This document shows, piece by piece, positions 26,415 to 34,601 of a stretch of 64,000 nt of DNA. A model generated the notes under the pieces. It did no database searches. It saw only the letters and a list, made by a program, of their open reading frames with translations, and was not told where the DNA came from. This DNA comes from MWBF01 sp040772005 (GTDB lineage Bacteria > Chloroflexota > Anaerolineae > CG2-30-64-16): assembly GCA_040772005.1 (NCBI GenBank), contig JAXGYZ010000008.1:124001-188000 (forward strand). The letters run 5' to 3'. Numbering within the stretch: position 1 is the first letter of the stretch; each line of letters begins with the position of its first letter. A program made the translations under genes and the position numbers.

Positions 26415-27848
26415 TCAGGCCTTGAGTTTGAACGTCTTGCGTGCCAGGCCGTTCGCCATGTCCGGCGCCATTTCGGCAGCCTCATCCATGTCGATCATCC
26501 CGCGGACGACCAGCCCTGCCAGCCAGTTGGCCGCCGCGCGGCGCCAGACGTCGTGCCGCGCGGGAATGGAGACAAAGGCGCGCGTATCATCGATGAAGCC
26601 GGTGGTGTTGTAGAGACCTGCGGTCTCCATCACCTGGTCGAAGTAACGGGCGATGCCGTTGAGACTGTCGTTGAACCACCAGGGCGGGCCGAGCCTGAGC
26701 GCCGGATAGTGACCGGCCAGCGTTGCCATCTCGCGGGCATAGCCGGTCTCATCCATCGTAAAGAGCACGAGCGTCAGCCGCGGGTCGTTGCCGAACCGGT
26801 CGGTGACAGGCTTGAGGTTCTGCACCCACTCTGTAACCACCGGGATGTCCGCGCCCTTGTCCGCGCCGAACTTCGCGTAGACGAGCGGGTTGTGGTTGCG
26901 ATAGCTGCCTGCATGGAACTGCATGACCAGCCCGTCCTCGACGCTCATGCGGGCCATCTCGAGGGCCATGTAGCCCGTGAAGCGGCGCACGTCGTCGGGC
27001 GTGGCCTGGCCCGCGAGGGCCCGCGCGAAGATGGCCTCCGCGTCATGTTCGGACATGGCCTCGGTGTACGGCGTCTCCACGCCGCTGTCGGTGGAGGTCG
27101 CGCCCATGCTCTTGAAGAAGGCCCGGCGTTCCTCCAGCGCGGTGACAAGCCCTTTGGCCGTCGTAATCTCGCGGCCGACGACCGCGCCCAATGCGGTGAG
27201 GTTCGCCTTCCACGCGGGCAGGCCGAGATTCGTCACGGCATCCGGGCGGAACGTGGGACGAACGACGCCGGGCCAGCCGGACTCCCGGATGGCTCTGTGG
27301 TGGGCCAGCGAATCTGCCGCGCCATCGGTCGTGCACAGCACTTCGATCTTGAAGCGATCGAACAGCGCGCGCGGGCGGTAGGCGGGCTGCGCCAGCTTGT
27401 CGGCCAGTTCGTCGTAGATGGCCTGCGCGGTGGCGCCGCTGAGCTTCTGCCGGATGCCGAACACCTCGTACAGCTCGTGTGCCAGCCAGACGCCGCTGGG
27501 CGTGCCACGGAACAGGTAGAAGTGATCCGCGAAGACCTGCCAGATTTTGCGGTGATCTGCCTCGACCGGGCTCTTGTCAGGCGCATCGGGCCGTTTGGGA
27601 ATGCCCAACGTTTCCAGAGGCACGCCCTGAGAGTAGAGCATGCGGAACACATAGTGGTCCGGGATGATGAACAGGTCGGCGGGCGTGCCGAAGGTCGCGT
27701 TCTCGTCGGCCAGCAGCGCAGGATCGACGTGGCCGTGCGGGCTGACGATGGGCAGGCCGGCGATGCTCTCGTAGATCTCGCGCGCGACGCGGCGTTGGCC
27801 GGGATCGGGTGCGAAGAAGCGATCCGGAGACAACAATGGTTCTGGCAT
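26415..27848 (-). CDS. uxaC: Glucuronate (uronate) isomerase
   Basis: This 477-residue enzyme belongs to the amidohydrolase-like uronate isomerase family (about 470 residues). It turns D-glucuronate into D-fructuronate, and D-galacturonate into tagaturonate. The N-terminal SPHGHVDPALLADE segment carries metal-binding histidines, and ERRAFFKSMGATSTD and FIDDTRAFVSIPARHDVWRR are typical of the family. It follows beta-glucuronidase, which would supply the glucuronate. Confidence 0.95.
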   Translation of the reverse strand: MPEPLLSPDRFFAPDPGQRRVAREIYESIAGLPIVSPHGHVDPALLADENATFGTPADLFIIPDHYVFRMLYSQGVPLETLGIPKRPDAPDKSPVEADHRKIWQVFADHFYLFRGTPSGVWLAHELYEVFGIRQKLSGATAQAIYDELADKLAQPAYRPRALFDRFKIEVLCTTDGAADSLAHHRAIRESGWPGVVRPTFRPDAVTNLGLPAWKANLTALGAVVGREITTAKGLVTALEERRAFFKSMGATSTDSGVETPYTEAMSEHDAEAIFARALAGQATPDDVRRFTGYMALEMARMSVEDGLVMQFHAGSYRNHNPLVYAKFGADKGADIPVVTEWVQNLKPVTDRFGNDPRLTLVLFTMDETGYAREMATLAGHYPALRLGPPWWFNDSLNGIARYFDQVMETAGLYNTTGFIDDTRAFVSIPARHDVWRRAAANWLAGLVVRGMIDMDEAAEMAPDMANGLARKTFKLKA

Positions 27849-27857
27849 GGTTCCTCC

Positions 27858-27950
27858 CTAATAGTTCAAAGGTTGCAGGTTAAAGGTTGAAGGTTGACGG
27901 CGTATCTGCGTGGAAATTGCACCTTCAACCTTGCACCTTACACCTTCGAC
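27858..27950. repeat. GGTTGCAGGTT-family palindromic repeat, uxaC-uidA junction
   Basis: AAAGGTTGCAGGTTAAAGG and TTGAAGGTTG units are followed by complementary CACCTTCAACCTTGCACC and ACACCTTCGACC units, running to the uidA stop codon. Confidence 0.72.
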
Positions 27951-29726
27951 CTATTTTACCCAAAACTCCCGCAAAACGTGCGCGGCCATCTTCGGTGTGC
28001 GAACGCGCGTGAACACACCCTTATGGTTGAGGCCGCCGACGCGCATGAGGCTCTGCACTGCGGCGAAGTCCGCGAAGTTCCATACCTGCATGCCGGCGAC
28101 AAAGTCGCGCTCGGCTGCGACCTCGAGGTGGAAGCGGATGTAATCGGCCTGGTATTCTTCGGTCCACATGACGTCGGGTTTGCCGTGGAAACCGGGCACG
28201 GTGTCCGCGCCAAACTCCGTCATGATGATCGGCTTGTGCCACCGGTCCCAGACCTGGTCGAGTTCTGCCTCCAGTCCCTGGCGTGCCTTGGCCAGTTGGC
28301 CGCCGAGAGTATACCAGCCCCAGTACCGGTTCATGCAGACGACATCACACTGCTCCATCCAGTCCTGGGGGCCACCCATGACGGTGACGATGGTGACCAG
28401 CCGCGTGGGGTCCAGCTCTCTCGCGTGCGCCAGCTCCGTCTCCAGGAATTGTTTGCCCGGTTTGTTCCTGGCTTCCAGTTCCGGATTGACGCCGGCCCCG
28501 GCGCCGATGCCGATGCCGGCGTGCATGGGTTCGTTCGCCACGCACCACATCACCACGGCCGGGTGATTCTTGTCGCGCACGATCATCTCTTCGATCTGCT
28601 GCAGGCACATGCGCAGCCGGGCGGGGAAGTTCGCCTCGTCGCCCATCTGCAGGCTGACGGCGGGAATCTCGTCGATGATGAGGAAGCCCTCGCGGTCCGC
28701 CATCTGCATCTCTTCCTCGCTGTAGGGGTAGTGCGAGGTGCGGTAGGCGTTCGCGCCGGTCCAGCGCATGAGCTGGTAGTCCTTGACGATCAACGGCAGG
28801 TTGAGGCCCTTGCCGCTGGCAGGGAAGTCCTCGTGGCGGCCGAAACCATTCATCTTGACGGGCTGGCCGTTGAGCAGGATCTTCCCTCCGTCGACCGCGA
28901 TGGTGCGGATGCCGACCTTGAGAGCATACTGGTCCGTGTCAGAGGAGACGGTCAGGTCGTAGAGGTAGGGGTCCTTGTCCGACCAAAGGTGCGCGTTGGG
29001 CACCCGCAATTCGGCGACGGCGTCGCTGTCTGCGAAGGTCAAATCCGCCTTGTAGACCGCGTCGCCACCCTTGAGCTCCACGGAGCCCTGCCCGCCGGCC
29101 GCAGCGTTCAGCTTGACCTTTACCTGCACAACCCCGATTGAGCCATCTATCGTGGTAACGACCGTCACGTCCTCGATGTGCGTCTGCGGGACGGAGTAGA
29201 GCACCACGGGCCGGTGAATGCCGCAGAAGGGGTAGAAGTCGTAGGTGGTCCGCGGGGTGGTGATGATCATGTCTGTGATGGACTGGCCCGGCATGTTGCC
29301 CGAGGGCACGCGGTCGGGCCGCAGCTCGTTCTCGACGCTGATGGCGACCACGTTTTCCTCGCCCCACCTGACGTGGTCGGTGATGTCGAAGGCGAAGGGC
29401 AGATGGCCGCCCTCATGCGTGCCAACGGGTGTGCCATTGACATAAACGACGGCAAAGTAAACGGCAGAGCCGACGCGCAGCAAGATGCGCTGGTCCTTCC
29501 AGCCCGACGGGACGTAGACCTTCTTGACGTACCAGGCCAGGTCCAGGTAGCCGAACAGGTCGTCGTATTGCTCGTTCCAACTGCCAGGGACCGCCATCGG
29601 CCGGGCTTCGTCAAGGCCGTTGGCCCAGCCTTCCGCCTCGCCAATATGATCCGGATCGATCCTGAAATCCCAGATGCCGGAGATGTCCAGCTTATTGCGT
29701 ACGCCGTTTTGGATAGGATAGAGCAC
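27951..29726 (-). CDS. uidA: Beta-glucuronidase (GH2)
   Basis: This 591-residue GH2 enzyme has a sugar-binding domain, an immunoglobulin-like domain and a TIM barrel. The acid/base is Glu399 in WCVANEP and the nucleophile Glu504 in MTEFGAD. The C-terminal GGLNHKGVFTR segment holds the Asn-x-Lys motif that recognises the glucuronate carboxylate, which argues for beta-glucuronidase over beta-galactosidase. There is no signal peptide, so it should act in the cytoplasm. The start is GTG 29726 with AGGAG upstream. UxaC follows, and an MFS importer and a GH3 hexosaminidase precede it. Confidence 0.94.
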   Translation of the reverse strand: MLYPIQNGVRNKLDISGIWDFRIDPDHIGEAEGWANGLDEARPMAVPGSWNEQYDDLFGYLDLAWYVKKVYVPSGWKDQRILLRVGSAVYFAVVYVNGTPVGTHEGGHLPFAFDITDHVRWGEENVVAISVENELRPDRVPSGNMPGQSITDMIITTPRTTYDFYPFCGIHRPVVLYSVPQTHIEDVTVVTTIDGSIGVVQVKVKLNAAAGGQGSVELKGGDAVYKADLTFADSDAVAELRVPNAHLWSDKDPYLYDLTVSSDTDQYALKVGIRTIAVDGGKILLNGQPVKMNGFGRHEDFPASGKGLNLPLIVKDYQLMRWTGANAYRTSHYPYSEEEMQMADREGFLIIDEIPAVSLQMGDEANFPARLRMCLQQIEEMIVRDKNHPAVVMWCVANEPMHAGIGIGAGAGVNPELEARNKPGKQFLETELAHARELDPTRLVTIVTVMGGPQDWMEQCDVVCMNRYWGWYTLGGQLAKARQGLEAELDQVWDRWHKPIIMTEFGADTVPGFHGKPDVMWTEEYQADYIRFHLEVAAERDFVAGMQVWNFADFAAVQSLMRVGGLNHKGVFTRVRTPKMAAHVLREFWVK

Positions 29727-29738
29727 GGTAATCTCCTA

Positions 29739-29815
29739 TGAAGGTTACAGGTTAGCACGTTGCAGGTCGAAAGTCTTTACCGTCCAACCTGCAACCTGCA
29801 ACGCCTAACCCGCAA
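29739..29815. repeat. GGTTGCAGGTT-family palindromic repeat, uidA-MFS junction
   Basis: TGAAGGTTACAGGTTAG and CACGTTGCAGG are followed by CCAACCTGCAACCTGCAACGCC and TAACCCGCAACGC. Confidence 0.7.
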
Positions 29816-29843
29816 CGCTCAGACCTCAGCCCTTACACCTGCA

Positions 29844-31181
29844 TCAGACCTTCTCACCGGCTGCACGCGCCGCCATGCGCGCTCGGCGTCTTGCCACGTC
29901 CTTCGGATATGTCAGGTAGAACAGGAACCAGAAGACGGCGTTCACCGCGTAAGGGATGCTGAGCATGTACAGGAAGACCTTGTCGAGGCTGCCCAGCGCA
30001 CCGGCCAGCGGCTTGATCAACAGCAGGTAGATGGCTGTGATCGCGCCCTGGATGAACGAGAAGAGCAGGGCGAAAGTGGTGGCGGCATACTGCGGCTCCA
30101 CAATCTGGCCGACCATCGGCAGCACCGCGCCGGAGAAGCCCCACGAGCCGATCGTCCCGACCAGGAAGGCCACGATGTAGACCACCAGGCCCCTGCCCCA
30201 ATCCACCTGCGTGAACAGGTAGGTCCCGATAGCCCAACTGATCAGGTAGATCTGCATGAACATGACGCGGCCCTTGTCCCCGAACTTCTTCTGGAAGAAG
30301 TCGCCGAGCGCGCCGCCCGTGAAGCCGCCGACCGCCCAGCCGGCCATAAAGACCGTGTAGAGGACTGCGGCCGCAGGGGTTTCCCACCCGCGCACGTTCA
30401 CGAAGTAGGTGACCATGAAGGCGAAGAACACCATCGAGGTCACGAAGAGCAGCATGACCGCCAACAGCCAGAACGACGGGATTTTGATGATCTCTTTGAT
30501 GTCCGCGATCTTGAACTTGCCGGCATCCGGGTCGCCAGCCACGATGCGGCGGGGCGGCTCCTTCAGGAAGATCTGGAGCAAGAGGCCGCTCAACAGGCTG
30601 AGGCCGCCCATGATGAACATACCGATGCGCCAGCCATTCTCCGGCGTGGGCCAATTGGCCAGTTGGCCGATGAGCGGGGTCAGGACGAGGCCGGCGGCTA
30701 CACCGATGGTGCGGAGGGTGCCGTAGGCCTTGCCGCGTTCCTCTTCGTCGAACATGTCCACCATGAGGCCGTTCTGGATCGGTTCGGCCGCAACCGTACC
30801 GATGACGCCGATGGTATAGAGGATCAGCAACTGCGTGTAGTTTTGGGCAAAGCCTGCGGCGGCAGTCCAGAGGCCCCAGAGCCCGGTCATGAAGACCAGG
30901 ATTTTCTTGCGGCCGAACTTGTCGCCCGCGATGGCCCACAGCGTGCCGAAGAGCATGCGGGCCCACTTGCTGATGCTGGACATGGTGCCCAGTGCGCCGA
31001 TATCCAGGCCCAGTGCCTTTTGGATGACCGGGAACAGGGTGTTGATGAGCCCGCCTTCCATGCTATCGCTCATCGTGCCGACAGCGAAGGCGAACATGGC
31101 GCCCGGGCGCGTCTTCTTGTACTCCGGCGTCAGAAGAGACGGAGGAGCAGCGGTTGGGAGGGGCGAAGCTACCGTTGCCAT
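29844..31181 (-). CDS. MFS transporter, probable uronide/oligosaccharide importer
   Basis: This 445-residue integral membrane protein has about twelve hydrophobic segments and the MFS loop motif GDKFGRKK between helices 2 and 3. A charged, Ala-rich tail (RRRARMAARAAGEKV) ends the protein. AGGAGAG precedes ATG 31181. It lies between a GH3 hexosaminidase and a beta-glucuronidase that both lack signal peptides. The likely cargo is therefore a glucuronide or short oligosaccharide; the substrate is inferred from context only. Confidence 0.85.
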   Translation of the reverse strand: MATVASPLPTAAPPSLLTPEYKKTRPGAMFAFAVGTMSDSMEGGLINTLFPVIQKALGLDIGALGTMSSISKWARMLFGTLWAIAGDKFGRKKILVFMTGLWGLWTAAAGFAQNYTQLLILYTIGVIGTVAAEPIQNGLMVDMFDEEERGKAYGTLRTIGVAAGLVLTPLIGQLANWPTPENGWRIGMFIMGGLSLLSGLLLQIFLKEPPRRIVAGDPDAGKFKIADIKEIIKIPSFWLLAVMLLFVTSMVFFAFMVTYFVNVRGWETPAAAVLYTVFMAGWAVGGFTGGALGDFFQKKFGDKGRVMFMQIYLISWAIGTYLFTQVDWGRGLVVYIVAFLVGTIGSWGFSGAVLPMVGQIVEPQYAATTFALLFSFIQGAITAIYLLLIKPLAGALGSLDKVFLYMLSIPYAVNAVFWFLFYLTYPKDVARRRARMAARAAGEKV

Positions 31182-31272
31182 AGAAACACTCTCCTAAAAA
31201 CGGGTTGGTCCGATGACGGATACTTCATCGATCAACTGGATAGCATATGAGCCTTGGGACGGCTTATCCCGC

Positions 31273-33003
31273 CTAAAGCCTGGCCTGCCACTTTTCGGCC
31301 CAGACGAGGTCGTTGGGCTGGCCTTTGAAGTCTGACTCGCCCATCATCTTGTCCACAACCTGCTTGATGTTTTCCGCGTTGCTGTGGTAGGCGTTGATAT
31401 AGCACTTGACCATCGTTGCATCGTGCAGGTGCGTCGTGTAGTTCAACGACACCATGACGGTCGGCACCTCCCAGACATACCAGGGACACTCGTTGCTCAT
31501 CGCCGTCTTCCACTGGATCCGGTAGTTGTTCTGTGCGCCGTAGCCGACCACGTCCGCGATGATGAGCGCCGCATCGACCTCCTGGCGGTAGTCCAGCGTG
31601 CGGCCCTTGATGCGGGTGGTGCCGTCATTCACGGTGACCTCAAAGCCGCGTTTCTCCAGTTCTTCAACTACAGCCTCGAGGACCTTCGAGCCTGCGGCCA
31701 CAATGCCGCCGACCTCGCCCTGGAGGTAGTACAGGCGGAGGCGTTTGTGTGTCTCAGGCCGGATCGGCAACTGGTTCAGCGTGTTCTTGACGAGCGTGAT
31801 GCCCCTATCAGCCGCATCCGCGCGCATCGCCAGGTGCTCGGCACAGCCGACGACCTGGAGGTCTTCGCTGTTCTTCAGCAGCGTGCCTGCGGCCTTCTTC
31901 TGGTGGAGGTTCAGCTTGGCCTTCAACCCCAGGATGCGCCGGACGGCATCGTTCAGGCGTTCCTCGGTGATGACGCCCTTCTCGTACCCGGCCAGCATGA
32001 AGTGGAAGTCTTCTTCCATATCGTTGAAGAACAGGAACATATCGCAGCCTGCGGCAATCGCGGCCGGGACGTAATCCTCGCGGCGCATGGCGGACGTCAT
32101 GCCGAGCATGTGGCTGGCGTCGGTGATGACCATGCCGTTGAAGCCCAACTGCTCCTTGAGGAGCCCGGTGATAAGCTCCGGGGCCAGGGTCGCCGGCAGG
32201 ATGTCCTCGTCCATCAGGGACGGGTTCAACTGCTTCGAGTAGTACGGCAGCGCGATGTGGCCGGCCATGATCATCTCGACGCCGTTGTTGATGTGGTGGC
32301 GGTAGACGCGGCCGAAGGAGGCATCCCACTCGGCGGGGGAGAGCTCGTTCACGCCCAGCACAAGGTGCTGGTCGCGTTCCTCGGTGCCGTCGCCGGGGAA
32401 GTGCTTGATGCACGTGACCATGTTGCCGGCAGCGCCGGCACGGTAGCCCTCGATGTACGCGCTGGTGTACTTGATGACGTCATCGGCATTCGTGCCGTAG
32501 GCGCGCGTGTTGACGATGGTGTTGCGCCAGTTGAACAGGATGTCGACGCACGGGTCGAAGTTGACGTTGACGCCGAGTGCGCCGGCTTCCCTGGCCGATA
32601 CATAGCCTGCGTTATATGCCACCTTCGGGTCGCGCGCGGCCTCGGACTGCGCGCCGGACGCGATGTAGGTGCCGTCGGAGCAGGCGCCGTTGCCGCCTGA
32701 ATCGCAGTTCGCGGCGACCAACAGCGGGACCTTGGAATCCGCCTGCAAGCTGTTGAGCAGCTCCTGGACAGCCGTCGCTTTGCCGCCATGAAAGCGCGCG
32801 CCGCCGATGTGGTACTTCTCAAGGATCTGCGCGTTGGTGAGCTCGTTGCCGCTGAACATGTCCTTCCCGAAGAAGAACAGGTTGGTGAACAACTGCCCCA
32901 CCTTTTCCTCGGGCGTCATGCCGGCCAGGGTGTCTTCCACCCACTGGATTTGTTCGGCTGACAGGTGATACGGCTTTGCCGTCAGGTCGACTAGTCTTCC
33001 CAT
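31273..33003 (-). CDS. GH3-family beta-N-acetylhexosaminidase-like glycosidase
   Basis: This 576-residue GH3 protein has the N-terminal barrel with CIKHFPGDGTEERDQHL, a variant of the KHFPGHG-x-D-x-H motif of GH3 N-acetylglucosaminidases, and the nucleophile aspartate in VITDASHMLGM. A C-terminal alpha/beta sandwich domain is present. No signal peptide is seen. ATG 33003 has GGAGAGG upstream and overlaps the HAD gene end by 13 bp. It probably removes terminal beta-linked GlcNAc or GalNAc from imported oligosaccharides. A beta-glucosidase role is less likely given the NagZ-like motif. Confidence 0.86.
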   Translation of the reverse strand: MGRLVDLTAKPYHLSAEQIQWVEDTLAGMTPEEKVGQLFTNLFFFGKDMFSGNELTNAQILEKYHIGGARFHGGKATAVQELLNSLQADSKVPLLVAANCDSGGNGACSDGTYIASGAQSEAARDPKVAYNAGYVSAREAGALGVNVNFDPCVDILFNWRNTIVNTRAYGTNADDVIKYTSAYIEGYRAGAAGNMVTCIKHFPGDGTEERDQHLVLGVNELSPAEWDASFGRVYRHHINNGVEMIMAGHIALPYYSKQLNPSLMDEDILPATLAPELITGLLKEQLGFNGMVITDASHMLGMTSAMRREDYVPAAIAAGCDMFLFFNDMEEDFHFMLAGYEKGVITEERLNDAVRRILGLKAKLNLHQKKAAGTLLKNSEDLQVVGCAEHLAMRADAADRGITLVKNTLNQLPIRPETHKRLRLYYLQGEVGGIVAAGSKVLEAVVEELEKRGFEVTVNDGTTRIKGRTLDYRQEVDAALIIADVVGYGAQNNYRIQWKTAMSNECPWYVWEVPTVMVSLNYTTHLHDATMVKCYINAYHSNAENIKQVVDKMMGESDFKGQPNDLVWAEKWQARL

Positions 33004-33938
33004 TCTATCCTCTCCAACTTCTGCCACGGCGGTGTTTCGGGGAGCAGCTTCTCGAATTCGGCGATCAGCGCTTCTTCGTACGTGCCTGCATACGTGCCAT
33101 CCAGGAATTTGCCCAGGGCTTCATTGTGGAAGCGCTTCCAGGAGGCATCTTCCGCGCCCGGGTTGATTGGGTAATACAACACATCCACGCTCTTGGCAGC
33201 GTCGCGGTCGCCGGGCGCATCACCGATCAGCAGGATGCGGTCGTCAGGATACTTGCCCTTGGCCGCGAACTGGAGGTGCTGCTTCTTAGTGCCCATCTCC
33301 TGCCCGGCAATCACGGTCATGTACTGCGCAATGCCATGCTCTCCCCACTCGCGCTCCAACGCTTCGAGGGGGGTGGCTGAGACGACCATCAGGTCCACCT
33401 GGCCTTGCATCTTCTGGAGACTTTCGCGTACATAGGGGAACGGCGGCACACCATGTACCATATCCGCGATGGCTTCATCCACGGTCTTGGACCACAACAC
33501 CGCCTGCTCCAGCTCCGGGTCCGGGCCGAAGCGTTCGGCGTAATCCGCCGCGTACTGAACCATGCCCTTGTGGCTCAGTGGGTAGCCTGAGGCGATGAAT
33601 TCCTTGAGCTTGTCGCCGCGCGGCACTTTGGCATTGCGGGCAGTTACCTCGGGGCGCTCGCGCAGGAGGTCGAAGACGCGGGTCAATGCGATCCAGCGGT
33701 TCAGGCCGCGGGTCTTGGAGTAAAGATTGACGAATTCACAGGTCTCGCGCGTGTACTTTGAGACAGCCTGCAACCCCCAGACCTTGACGATGGTCGGGAT
33801 GAAGCATTCCTTGTGCTTGAGCTCCATGGCGTCGAACGCGCAGCCGTCGGAGTCAATGCCGACGAAGAAGTCGTGCTGGGGTTTGAAGTCGATCAGGACA
33901 TGGGCGGCTTCAGGGACTTTGGCAGCTACTCTGGTCAT
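32991..33938 (-). CDS. HAD-superfamily phosphatase
   Basis: This 315-residue HAD hydrolase has motif I in FVGIDSDGCAFD (nucleophile Asp plus general acid Asp), a helical cap, and the late motif ILLIGDAPGDRDAA that binds Mg2+. ATG 33938 follows AAAGGAG and is the first gene after the promoter at 34109-34137. It overlaps the GH3 gene, so it belongs to the sugar operon. A sugar-phosphate phosphatase is the likeliest role; the substrate is unknown. Confidence 0.85.
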   Translation of the reverse strand: MTRVAAKVPEAAHVLIDFKPQHDFFVGIDSDGCAFDAMELKHKECFIPTIVKVWGLQAVSKYTRETCEFVNLYSKTRGLNRWIALTRVFDLLRERPEVTARNAKVPRGDKLKEFIASGYPLSHKGMVQYAADYAERFGPDPELEQAVLWSKTVDEAIADMVHGVPPFPYVRESLQKMQGQVDLMVVSATPLEALEREWGEHGIAQYMTVIAGQEMGTKKQHLQFAAKGKYPDDRILLIGDAPGDRDAAKSVDVLYYPINPGAEDASWKRFHNEALGKFLDGTYAGTYEEALIAEFEKLLPETPPWQKLERIEWED

Positions 33939-34108
33939 TTTCGCTCCTTTGGATGGATGACACTCGATAGGCAATGACAATCGCTGATGCAAAACAACCT
34001 CGGCGCAAGAGACCGCTGCATAGGCGCAGATGCACAAGTCATCGACGGCACTGCGTGCGTGGCGTCGCGATGTGTGAGCTAAGAAGTATTAGTTAGTTGA
34101 GCGTCTAA

Positions 34109-34137
34109 ACTATATCATGGGTTGCGGGCCATGTCAA
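34109..34137 (-). promoter_or_regulatory. Sigma-70-type promoter of the minus-strand sugar directon
   Basis: On the minus strand TTGACA (34132-34137) and TATAGT (34109-34114) are separated by exactly 17 bases. The predicted start is near 34102, giving a leader of about 165 nt before the HAD gene. This is one of the best promoter matches in the window. Confidence 0.75.
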
Positions 34138-34210
34138 TCACCTGAACCTTAAAATTGTGCTGCAATACGCGATTTGCCTGGGCTGTGCGGCTGAGAATCA
34201 GAATGCACAA

Positions 34211-34236
34211 GGCTCCTCAGGATGACCTGGGGAGCC
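34211..34236 (-). terminator. Hairpin downstream of the 100-aa gene
   Basis: Eleven-base arms (34211-34221 and 34226-34236; GGCTCCTCAGG against CCTGGGGAGCC) pair with one mismatch around an ATGA loop. It lies 25 bp after the stop of the small gene. The T-tract is weak. Confidence 0.42.
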
Positions 34237-34261
34237 CTGGAAGCCTCGACAACCAACACCA

Positions 34262-34564
34262 CTACTCGATGATGTAGAGCTCGACCTGGTTGCTCAGTAC
34301 GATGCCGAGCTGCTCAGCGCCGAGAGCCTGGTGTTCGGGGTCGGTCAGCGACTTCTCGACGGTCACGAGATAGGCCTGCAGGCTGCTCCAGTCGCGCTCG
34401 ATGATGCGCGTGTTGGTGTCATTCGCGCCGATGAAGGCGCGGTACCGCCGTGCAGGCGGAAAGCCCAGGCGCGCCTCGACTAACTCATAACGTTTCTCGA
34501 TGGCAATCTTCTTGGCCCAGTGCGCGCGATCCACCTTCTGGATCAGGCGTTCCATGATTCTCAT
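34262..34564 (-). CDS. Conserved-looking hypothetical protein, 100 aa
   Basis: The product is a soluble 100-residue protein with no signal peptide or membrane helix. The central part (ARRYRAFIGANDTNTRIIERDWSSL and onwards) has a pattern of strand, basic turn and Glu-Arg-Asp-Trp, followed by a helix. This weakly recalls small dimeric alpha/beta-barrel proteins. GAGGAGG lies upstream of ATG 34564. It starts 37 bp after the cytidylate-kinase-like gene and probably shares its transcript. The function is not recognised. Confidence 0.7.
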   Translation of the reverse strand: MRIMERLIQKVDRAHWAKKIAIEKRYELVEARLGFPPARRYRAFIGANDTNTRIIERDWSSLQAYLVTVEKSLTDPEHQALGAEQLGIVLSNQVELYIIE

Positions 34565-34601
34565 GTACAGTCCTCCTCGCAACGGCAGGGATACGAATCG
34601 G

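Larger units (their letters stand above)
33939..34261. other. Intergenic region with promoter and hairpin, no gene
   Basis: No reading frame is convincing here. The region holds the minus-strand promoter of the directon (34109-34137), a 170-nt leader and a hairpin at 34211-34236. The leader contains AT-rich TTAGTTAGTTGAGCGTCTAA next to the -10 box, a possible operator. Confidence 0.6.

Noticed and set aside
11871..29815. Junction repeats considered as a CRISPR array
   Set aside because: Units are degenerate, irregular, face each other as palindromes and have no unique spacers of constant length; no cas gene is nearby.
33939..34101. Riboswitch in the leader of the HAD gene
   Set aside because: The 165-nt leader is long, but no known riboswitch core sequence was recognised by eye.
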